A stretch of 64,000 nucleotides of DNA from Acidobacteriota bacterium (GTDB lineage Bacteria > Acidobacteriota > Blastocatellia > Pyrinomonadales > Pyrinomonadaceae): contig JAFDVK010000032.1 of assembly GCA_018269005.1 (NCBI GenBank), positions 62,001 through 126,000 on the forward strand, written 5' to 3'. Shown piece after piece: positions 1-10,021 of this stretch. Each line of letters opens with the position of its first letter. Within the stretch, counting starts at the first letter, position 1. Below the pieces are notes generated by a model. It saw nothing but the letters and a program-made list of their open reading frames with translations, made no database searches and was not told the DNA's origin. The translations under genes and the position numbers were made by a program.

Positions 1-254
1 CATCTTGTTGTAACCGGGGACGTTACAGCAATCTGGCTGTTGATCAGACGGTCGATGCGGCAATAAATACAACCAACAAGGACGAAGCGAAGGCTTTGTA
101 TCAAAAAGCTTGGGATCTTGTGTCGGCAGACGTACCTCTTCTACCCCTTTGGTATCCAGCAAATATCGTGGTCGCTACCAAGCGAATCGGGAATATTCAC
201 ATCAACCCGAGCGGTGATTGGGGTTTTTTGAAAGATGTAACGGTTTCTGAGTGA
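1..254 (+). CDS. Peptide/oligopeptide ABC transporter substrate-binding protein, C-terminal end (partial)
   Basis: Only about the last 83 codons are present; the gene begins upstream of the window. The readable frame (codons from base 3) ends at TGA 252-254. It contains RGRYSNLAVDQTVDAA, then WDLVSADVPLLPLWYPAN and a closing GDWGFLKDV, the usual C-terminal layout of family 5 (DppA/OppA-type) solute-binding proteins. Such proteins bind peptides or nickel in the periplasm and deliver them to an ABC permease. Neither the signal peptide nor the binding lobe is visible, so the substrate cannot be given. The permease genes would be expected upstream, because two tRNA genes follow downstream. Confidence 0.8.
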   Translation, partial: SCCNRGRYSNLAVDQTVDAAINTTNKDEAKALYQKAWDLVSADVPLLPLWYPANIVVATKRIGNIHINPSGDWGFLKDVTVSE

Positions 255-310
255 AATTTTAGCTCGGCTTGACAATTGGATTCGAGACGCTAAAATTATC
301 ATTTGCCATT

Positions 311-385
311 GCGGGAGTAGCTCAGTGGTAGAGCGCGACCTTGCCAAGGTCGAAGTCGCGAGTTCGACCCTCGTCTCCCGCTCCA
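311..385 (+). tRNA. tRNA-Gly (anticodon GCC)
   Basis: The cloverleaf is complete. The acceptor arm GCGGGAG (311-317) pairs with CTCCCGC (375-381). The D-arm contains CTCAGTGGTAGAG. The anticodon loop TTGCCAA (341-347) carries GCC at 343-345, and the T-arm contains GTTCGAC. The discriminator T382 is followed by an encoded CCA at 383-385. Confidence 0.97.
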
Positions 386-406
386 ATATTATAGGTAGGC
401 AGTTCC

Positions 407-462
407 AAGCCGGCCGATTCCGGTAAGTCTTAGATACCGAAACAGGCCGGCTTAGACTTTTT
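407..462 (+). terminator. Rho-independent terminator after tRNA-Gly
   Basis: A two-part stem is visible. The outer arms AAGCCGGCC (407-415) and GGCCGGCTT (445-453) match perfectly. An inner stem CGGTA (421-425)/TACCG (435-439) closes the top. A TTTTT run follows at 458-462. It lies about 20 bases past the tRNA-Gly gene and would end that transcript. The rest of the gap up to 600 shows no gene. Confidence 0.75.
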
Positions 463-600
463 GAGATCGCGTAAGAGCTATGATCTCAATAGACTGGCGG
501 GCGAATGTTAACGTATTACGTTAAGCTGGCTTCCGTGGGAATTTCTGCAACATTGGTGTCATTTTTTCCGTATCTCTCGGATGGGGACGGCACAGATTTC

Positions 601-675
<75 letters not shown>

Positions 676-717
676 ACCTAAGAACGACCAACTAACCAAA
701 TCGACTGCTTAGTTTTT

Positions 718-1380
718 CTAGATCAGCCCGGCCAACTCCGCTCGGCGAACGGCCTCAAGGCGCGAGTGTGCATTGAGCTTTTTTAAGATGTGCTGGATGT
801 GGTTGTCAGCCGTGTTACGGCTGATATGAAGGTCCTTAGCTATCGACGGTGAAGTTTGCCCGGTAGCCAAGAGCTTTAAGACTTCCCGTTCTCGTGCCGT
901 AAGTTCTGTCTCGCTAACACCTGATCTCGTCGTTCGCACGAGCGCAGCAGCCTTTTCTTGGGGTAAGCTAACCTCGGTTATCAAAAAATCCCGAACAGCA
1001 AGCTCGAGGCGTTTACGGACATCAACAGGCCGGAGGATGTGTACCGTATAGGGCTCTCTGGTGTTATTTTCCCGCGCAATAATTACTGACATATTGCACC
1101 ATTGCCTGCCCGACGGTGTTTCGACCTTAAGATCGAAATGGTGGATGGGATGGTTCTTCCCTGCCGCTTGTTTGATCGAGCAATTTTCGGTGCAGACCTT
1201 ACCGCATTCGTCCATGCCTCTGACGACCACATGGCAGAATTCGCCGATCGCCGCTTTGGCGTTGACACCGAATAAATTCTCCGCCGCATGATTGAGCGCG
1301 ACAATCGCCCCGCTACTATCCGTTACGAAGGCAGCGTCTGCGGTTCCCTCGATGAGTTCAAAGATACTTCGTAGGCGCAT
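718..1380 (-). CDS. PAS-LuxR one-component regulator with a four-cysteine cluster
   Basis: A protein of about 220 residues. An N-terminal PAS domain (about 5-120, FVTDSSGAIVALNHAAENLFG) is followed by a LuxR/GerE helix-turn-helix (about 155-215, LTAREREVLKLLATGQTSPSIA...SRNTADNHIQHILKKL). There is no receiver or kinase domain, so sensing and DNA binding sit on one chain. Inside the PAS domain four cysteines fall at about 49, 59, 63 and 67 (C-x9-C-x3-C-x3-C, including DECGKVCTENC), a plausible iron-sulfur or zinc site. The family role is transcription control. A redox or oxygen signal is my inference from the cysteines and from the divergent Rrf2 and nar genes. I chose the ATG at 1380, 6 bases after GAGG. 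ATG 1383 and TTG 1392 are alternatives. Confidence 0.85.
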   Translation of the reverse strand: MRLRSIFELIEGTADAAFVTDSSGAIVALNHAAENLFGVNAKAAIGEFCHVVVRGMDECGKVCTENCSIKQAAGKNHPIHHFDLKVETPSGRQWCNMSVIIARENNTREPYTVHILRPVDVRKRLELAVRDFLITEVSLPQEKAAALVRTTRSGVSETELTAREREVLKLLATGQTSPSIAKDLHISRNTADNHIQHILKKLNAHSRLEAVRRAELAGLI

Positions 1381-1411
1381 CATCAACCTCAACTAGAAAA
1401 ATGATACCAAC

Positions 1412-1434
1412 AGACTATTGTTCAATCAAAGTCT
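1412..1434. promoter_or_regulatory. Candidate dyad operator between the PAS-LuxR and Rrf2 genes
   Basis: The inverted repeat AGACT (1412-1416)...AGTCT (1430-1434) spans 23 bases, with the partly symmetric centre TTGTTCAATCAA. It lies 30 bases upstream of the minus-strand regulator start and about 50 upstream of the plus-strand one. It does not fit the Fnr 5-4-5 spacing. The regulator that binds it, if any, is unknown. Confidence 0.35.
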
Positions 1435-1456
1435 TGCCTGAATACTAATAAGGACA

Positions 1457-1471
1457 AAAAGATACGCTTTT
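1457..1471. promoter_or_regulatory. Candidate Rrf2 autoregulatory operator
   Basis: A perfect AAAAG-ATACG-CTTTT inverted repeat ends 12 bases before the Rrf2 ATG. AT-rich dyads of this size next to the gene are common for Rrf2 repressors (NsrR/IscR class). No good Shine-Dalgarno lies between it and the ATG, so the mRNA leader may be very short. Confidence 0.4.
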
Positions 1472-1483
1472 CTGAATTAAGCA

Positions 1484-1933
1484 ATGATCCTATCGAAAAC
1501 CACCGGCTATGGAGTACTGGCCCTAGCATATTTGGCCGGGAAAGACGCTTCGATGGTATGCGGCCTTCAGGAAATCGCAGAAACAGAATGTATACCTCCC
1601 ATTTACCTTCGAAAAATCCTAGGAGAACTCCGTCGGCACAGGCTACTGCGCTCGATCAAGGGGATTCACGGCGGATACTCGCTTGCGCGACCGCCGGGAA
1701 CGATAACGGTATGGGAGGTCAATCAGATTCTTGCTCCCGACCCTTATCTTGACGATTGCCTCCTCGGGTTCGGACTCTGCAAGGAAGGTGATCAATGCGT
1801 TCTGCACGAACAATGGCAGAAGATACGCCGGAGCTATGTGGACCTACTACAGACAACGACGATAGGCCAGATCGCTGAGGCGGTCCAAAGACGGAGAGAG
1901 GTTTCCGAGTTAGTACACCAGATGGATCCCTAG
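1484..1933 (+). CDS. Rrf2-family transcriptional regulator with three conserved cysteines
   Basis: A 149-residue protein with the Rrf2 winged-helix fold: MILSKTTGYGVLALAYLAG at the N-terminus, IPPIYLRKILGELRR (recognition region) and IKGIHGGYSLARP (wing). Cysteines at 92, 99 and 105 (C-x6-C-x5-C) lie where IscR and NsrR hold an iron-sulfur cluster, although those proteins have C-x5-C-x5-C. Known relatives sense nitric oxide, iron-sulfur status or redox. Control of the nitrate reductase unit starting 21 bases downstream is inferred from position. It could instead govern only itself and the divergent PAS-LuxR gene. Confidence 0.88.
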   Translation: MILSKTTGYGVLALAYLAGKDASMVCGLQEIAETECIPPIYLRKILGELRRHRLLRSIKGIHGGYSLARPPGTITVWEVNQILAPDPYLDDCLLGFGLCKEGDQCVLHEQWQKIRRSYVDLLQTTTIGQIAEAVQRRREVSELVHQMDP

Positions 1934-1954
1934 CGGTGGAGAGGAAAGAGGCCA

Positions 1955-2850
1955 GTGAACGGAATGGAAATGCAAAGCGTGCTAAAACGAGCCAAAAGGG
2001 CCATTGTAGAGCTAGCTGTCGCCGGGCTTTTAATATTTTTTGCGACCCTAACGGGAGCAACAAGAACGCAGGCTCAAGATGATGGAGCGAAGTTGTTTGA
2101 GACCCGTTGCTATAGCTGCCACAACATCGGCGGCGGTGATAAACAAGGTCCTGACCTCAAAGGTGTGACCGAGCGCCAATCGCGGGAGTGGATCGAAGAG
2201 TTCGTTAAGTCGCCGACAGCGATGAGCCGAAAAGATCCGGTGGCGGCCGAACTCTTTAAAAAGTTTTCGCCGACGATAATGCCGGATCAGACGCTGACAC
2301 CCGCGGAACTGGACTCGATCATTACCCTAATTAAGAATCTGACCTCCAAGAACGAAAATTTTGTACCGTCAGGCGCAAAGCTTTCCCGAGCGATCGTCCC
2401 AGCGGACATCATCGCCGGAAAGGAGCTATTCACCGGCCAGATCCATCTTGCGAATGGTGCTCCGAGCTGTAATTCGTGCCACAGCGTAAACGGAGTCGGA
2501 GCGCTTGGCGGCGGAACACTGGGGCCTGATCTTACCGCCGCCAATATTAAGTATCGCGATCCTGAATTGATCTCTATATTGCAGAGCCCGAACTTTCCGA
2601 CGATGAACACCATCTTTGCGAATCACAAACTTACTGACGAAGAGGTCGTCCAGCTTTTTGCATATCTGCAGAATGCCAAGCAGGTTTATCCGGAGGCCAG
2701 CGTTGTGCCGACGCAGGCTGCCGCTACAACCGACCCGCGATTTCTGGTCCTTGGCTTTGGAGCGGCAACTCTTGTGTTGATCGGATTGAACGTCTTCTGG
2801 AGGAAGAGATCACACGGCGTGCGTAAGGAGATGGTTCGGAGGTCGAAAAT

Positions 2851-2854
<4 letters not shown>
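1955..2854 (+). CDS. Dihaem cytochrome c at the head of the nar unit (NarC-like)
   Basis: A 299-residue protein. It has an N-terminal signal/anchor helix (about 17-36), two cytochrome c domains with CYSCH (52-56) and CNSCH (172-176), and a C-terminal membrane helix (about 264-283) followed by WRKR. The haem domains should face the periplasm. Its ATGA overlap with narG shows co-translation. In Thermus nar operons a dihaem cytochrome c (NarC) occupies the same place and serves as electron carrier and anchor for NarGH. By analogy it may link quinol oxidation to NarGHI or accept electrons from alternative complex III. The start is GTG 1955 after AGAGG, with in-frame ATG 1964 possible. Confidence 0.85.
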
Positions 2855-6492
<3,638 letters not shown>

Positions 6493-6507
6493 AGAGGGAT
6501 TCACAAT

Positions 6508-8004
6508 ATGGACGTCAGACTGCAAGTTTCAATGGTTTTTCATCTCGATAAGTGTATCGGATGCCACACTTGTTCGATCGCCTGCAAGAATGTTTGGACC
6601 GACCGCAAAGGTGCCGAATATATGTGGTGGAACAATGTCGAGACGAAGCCCGGCACGGGCTATCCGACAAAATGGGAAGATCAGAGCAAGTACAATGGCG
6701 GTTGGGAAAAGAAGGGCAACGGCAAGCCCGAGTTGAAAATGGGCAACCGTGCCTCACGCCTGATCAACATCTTTCACAATCCATCCCTTCCGAAGATGGA
6801 TGATTACTACGAGCCATTCACTTACAAATACGAAGATCTATTTGATTCTCCCGAAGGAGCGGACCAACCGACGGCACGCCCGATCTCGATGGTGACCGGA
6901 AAGTTCATGGATATCGAGGCCGGGCCAAATTGGGACGACGATCTTGGCGGTTCACCTGTTTATGCTGAGAATGACCCGAACTTCGAAGGTCTCTCGCCCG
7001 AAGAGCAGCAGGAGCTTTTTGATGTCGAACGCCTTGTTTTCTTTTATCTCCCACGCATCTGCAATCATTGTTTGAATCCGGCTTGCGTTGCTGCTTGTCC
7101 CTCCGGTGCTATCTACAAACGCGGTGAAGACGGCATCGTCCTCATAAATCAGGAAGTTTGTCGCGGCTGGAGAATGTGTGTTTCTGCCTGCCCGTATAAG
7201 AAGACATACTATAACTGGTCGACCGGAAAGAGCGAAAAGTGCATCCTCTGTTTTCCGCGTTTGGAAACGGGGCAAGCGCCGGCTTGCTTTCATTCCTGCG
7301 TCGGACGTATCCGATATCTCGGCGGCATCCTGTATGACGCTGATCGCCTGACCGATGCCCTTAATGTCGATGACGACAAGCTCGTCGAAGCTCATCGCGA
7401 CCTCATTCTTGACCCACGCGACCCGGTTGTCCGCGAAAAAGCGAAGGAGAACGGCATCGACGAGCGAACGCTTGAAGCTTGCGAACGCTCGCCTGTGTAT
7501 CGCTATGTGAAAGAGTGGAAAATGGCCCTTCCCCTGCACTCCGAGTTCCGAACGCTTCCCATGCTCTTTTATGTTCCGCCTCTCTTGCCGGTGATGGCAA
7601 AGACCGAGAACGGCGTTTACGAGACGGCAAATGATGAGCTTTTCAGCCCGATCGAAAAGGCCCGCCTTCCTATCAAGTATCTAGCAAGCCTCTTCTCTGC
7701 GGGAAATACGGATCAGGTCAGCTATGCGTTGAAGAAGCAGTATGCGGTGCGGCTGTTCAAACGGCTCGAAACTGTGGGCGACGTGTCTCAAGAAGTTGTC
7801 GACAAAGCACTTGCCGAGTGTGGAATGGATGCCGCAGAGGCCGAGGCCGTCTATCGTCTCACTTCTCTTCCGACCATGGACGAGAGGGTCGTGATTCCGC
7901 CGATGCATCGTGAAGAAGCGATGGCGATGCTCGACGACGATATGTGGGAGCAAAAAGGCTCCGCAGGATTTGGCTTCAGAGAAGCGCCGGTAAGAGGAGC
8001 ATAA
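6508..8004 (+). CDS. narH: Nitrate reductase beta subunit NarH
   Basis: A 498-residue iron-sulfur subunit carrying electrons from NarI haems to NarG. Four cysteine groups are visible: CIGCHTCSIACK (16-26), CNHCLNPACVAACPSG, CRGWRMCVSACPY and CILCFPRLETGQAPAC. The tryptophan in RGWRMC replaces a cysteine, as in other NarH proteins where that cluster is [3Fe-4S]. The start has a clear AGAGGGA ribosome site. Length and order fit narGHJI. No break or missing ligand was seen. Confidence 0.97.
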   Translation: MDVRLQVSMVFHLDKCIGCHTCSIACKNVWTDRKGAEYMWWNNVETKPGTGYPTKWEDQSKYNGGWEKKGNGKPELKMGNRASRLINIFHNPSLPKMDDYYEPFTYKYEDLFDSPEGADQPTARPISMVTGKFMDIEAGPNWDDDLGGSPVYAENDPNFEGLSPEEQQELFDVERLVFFYLPRICNHCLNPACVAACPSGAIYKRGEDGIVLINQEVCRGWRMCVSACPYKKTYYNWSTGKSEKCILCFPRLETGQAPACFHSCVGRIRYLGGILYDADRLTDALNVDDDKLVEAHRDLILDPRDPVVREKAKENGIDERTLEACERSPVYRYVKEWKMALPLHSEFRTLPMLFYVPPLLPVMAKTENGVYETANDELFSPIEKARLPIKYLASLFSAGNTDQVSYALKKQYAVRLFKRLETVGDVSQEVVDKALAECGMDAAEAEAVYRLTSLPTMDERVVIPPMHREEAMAMLDDDMWEQKGSAGFGFREAPVRGA

Positions 8005-8009
8005 GCTTT

Positions 8010-8657
8010 GTGCAGACAGAACTAACCCAACTCACTCGCAAAAAACTCTCGGCGGCTTCCGATCCCGTTCAGTATGCTCGCTCGCACACGCCGGACATCG
8101 AAGATATCTATCTTGGAAAAGCTGCTGCAGGACCCCCGGCCGCCTTTGCAGATATCTTCGAGTATCCGGACGACAACTGGTCCTTGCGCTTGGAAGCCTT
8201 AACCGCGGCGATGCGGGACAAGCATTTGATCAACGAACAGCTCTCGGAGTTCAGCCGGAAGACCGAGACAATGTCGCTGATAGATCTTCAAGAGCTATAC
8301 GCCCAGTTCTTCGATCTGAACCCAAACTGTGCATTGGAGATCGGCTATCACCTCTTTGGCGAAGACTATAAGCGCGGTGCATTTCTCGCGAATCTTCGTG
8401 AGACCGAAGGCGACCTTCAACTGGGCCAGGACCAGCAGCTTCCCGACTATCTTCCGGTGCTGCTCAGGCTGCTCGCACATTTGGAAGACGACGAGTTGAG
8501 AGGCTCGCTTGCGGGCCATTGTGTGATTCCGGGCGTCAAGAAGATCATCACAGCCTTTAAGGGAGAAAATCCGTACGTTGATCTCTTGAATGCGGTTCTT
8601 TCGGCCCTTACACAAGCGGTTAATAGTGAGAACGACCGGGTGCCGATCATCGATTAG
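8010..8657 (+). CDS. narJ: Nitrate reductase molybdenum-cofactor assembly chaperone NarJ
   Basis: About 215 residues, TorD/NarJ family, a cytoplasmic chaperone that holds apo-NarG while the cofactor and FS0 cluster are inserted. Typical features are FADIFEYPDDNW near residue 50, FDLNPNCALEIGYHLFGEDYKRG and LPDYLPVLLRLLAHL. A longer in-frame reading begins inside narH. I chose GTG 8010, 5 bases after the narH stop and preceded by AAGAGGAG (7992-7999) at good spacing. It is slightly shorter than E. coli NarJ (236). Confidence 0.93.
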   Translation: MQTELTQLTRKKLSAASDPVQYARSHTPDIEDIYLGKAAAGPPAAFADIFEYPDDNWSLRLEALTAAMRDKHLINEQLSEFSRKTETMSLIDLQELYAQFFDLNPNCALEIGYHLFGEDYKRGAFLANLRETEGDLQLGQDQQLPDYLPVLLRLLAHLEDDELRGSLAGHCVIPGVKKIITAFKGENPYVDLLNAVLSALTQAVNSENDRVPIID

Positions 8658-8665
8658 GTGTGCTT

Positions 8666-9403
8666 ATGATGGACAATTTACTTTTCATCGTCCTGCCGTA
8701 TATTGCGGTAACTCTCTTCGTTGTTGTATCGATCTACCGATACATAACGGACAAGTTTTCGTACTCGAGCCTTTCATCACAGCTATTGGAATCGGACGAG
8801 CTCTTCTATGGCGTTGTGCCTTGGCACATTGGGATCATCGGGGCGCTGACGGGCCACTTGATCGGCTTCCTCTTCCCCAAAGAGGTGTTGTGGTTCAACG
8901 GCGTCCCGGTGCGGCTATATATTCTTGAGACGACCGGGCTGGTCTTCGGCTTGTTGGCGTTGATAGGCATAGTCGCCCTTATGTGGCGTCGGATCAGAGT
9001 GCCGCGGATTCGATCGGTTACTTCGACGGTCGATACGATCGTTCTCGTGCTGCTTTTCGCACAGGTCGTGCTCGGCGTTTACACGGCCCTCTTCTACCGC
9101 TGGGGTTCATCGTGGTATGCCGCGTCCGCAGTGCCTTATCTGCGTTCGCTTCTCTTCTTCCAGCCCGATATCGAGATGGTCAAGCCGCTGCCGCACATTA
9201 TCAAAACGCATATTATCAATGCCTTTTTGATAATCGCGATCTTTCCGTTCTCGCGACTCGTTCATATGGTTTCGTTGCCGATCGAATATCTATGGCGGCC
9301 ATATCAGGTCGTTATTTGGAACTGGAATCGAAAGAAGATCCGCGGGCAGTACTCGCTTTCAAACGCAAAAGAGGATTCAGAACTGAACGTGATCGGTCGA
9401 TGA
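8666..9403 (+). CDS. narI: Nitrate reductase gamma subunit NarI (dihaem cytochrome b)
   Basis: About 245 residues and five predicted membrane helices. It oxidises quinol and passes electrons to NarH. The two pairs of haem histidines are visible as WHIGIIGALTGH (helix 2) and KTHIINAFLIIAIFPFSRLVH (helix 5). The basic C-terminus (WNWNRKKIRGQ) should dock to NarGH inside the cell. The start is ATG 8666 after AGGTG; GTG 8660 and ATG 8669 are alternatives. Having its own NarI means the complex should work without the upstream cytochrome c, which makes that extra gene worth explaining. Confidence 0.95.
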   Translation: MMDNLLFIVLPYIAVTLFVVVSIYRYITDKFSYSSLSSQLLESDELFYGVVPWHIGIIGALTGHLIGFLFPKEVLWFNGVPVRLYILETTGLVFGLLALIGIVALMWRRIRVPRIRSVTSTVDTIVLVLLFAQVVLGVYTALFYRWGSSWYAASAVPYLRSLLFFQPDIEMVKPLPHIIKTHIINAFLIIAIFPFSRLVHMVSLPIEYLWRPYQVVIWNWNRKKIRGQYSLSNAKEDSELNVIGR

Positions 9404-9421
9404 TCGATCTCGAGGTGATCT

Positions 9422-10009
9422 ATGAGCCTGACAACACTAAAGATCCTAATGATATTGATCACACTTATAGGGGCGTTCCTTGTTTGGCAGGGTAAGACGT
9501 TCCGGATCTACGGTGATCAGCTGGGTTACGAGCCGATTCAGCCGATCAATTTCTCCCACAAACTTCACGCGGGCGACAACCAGATCTCGTGCCTTTTCTG
9601 TCATTCCTCTGCAGATAAGTCGAAGGTCGCGGGTGTTCCGCCCGCATCGACCTGTATGAACTGCCACTCAAAGGTCTTGCCTGATTCGCCCGAAATACAA
9701 AAGATCACGACGGCGATCGCGGATAACAAGCCGATCGAGTGGGTGAAGGTAAACGATCTGCCTGACCTTGTTGCGTTCAACCACAGCAGACATGTCACGT
9801 CAGGCATCAGTTGCCAGACCTGCCATGGAGCGGTTGAGACAATGGAGCGACTCTCACAGCAAAATGCTTTCACCATGGGAGACTGCGTAAGCTGTCACCG
9901 AACGCACCGCGAGGTCACTTTGGACGACGCAGGAAAGCCGCAGATCGCCCGAGAGAATACCGCACAGAAGCTGATGGCTTCGACGGACTGCTCAGTTTGT
10001 CATCACTGA
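9422..10009 (+). CDS. actA: Alternative complex III subunit A, pentahaem cytochrome c
   Basis: A 195-residue protein. It has an N-terminal membrane anchor (about 5-22) and five CxxCH haem sites: CLFCH, CMNCH, CQTCH, CVSCH and CSVCH. FSHKLHAG and FNHSRHV supply likely distal histidines. In alternative complex III this subunit faces the periplasm and takes electrons from ActB toward ActE and soluble carriers. The haem number matches known ActA proteins. It begins 18 bases after narI with no terminator between, so the two systems look co-transcribed. Confidence 0.94.
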   Translation: MSLTTLKILMILITLIGAFLVWQGKTFRIYGDQLGYEPIQPINFSHKLHAGDNQISCLFCHSSADKSKVAGVPPASTCMNCHSKVLPDSPEIQKITTAIADNKPIEWVKVNDLPDLVAFNHSRHVTSGISCQTCHGAVETMERLSQQNAFTMGDCVSCHRTHREVTLDDAGKPQIARENTAQKLMASTDCSVCHH

Positions 10010-10021
10010 TGATCAAAAGCT

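Noticed and set aside
690-718. Terminator AACTAA...TTAGTTTTT after tRNA-Cys
   Set aside because: The six-base A/T stem is too weak to support with confidence, and the T-run overlaps the end of the regulator gene.
1418-1429. TTGTTCAATCAA as a possible Fnr site before the nar unit
   Set aside because: The half-sites are two bases too close for the 5-4-5 Fnr layout and the left half matches TTGAT poorly.
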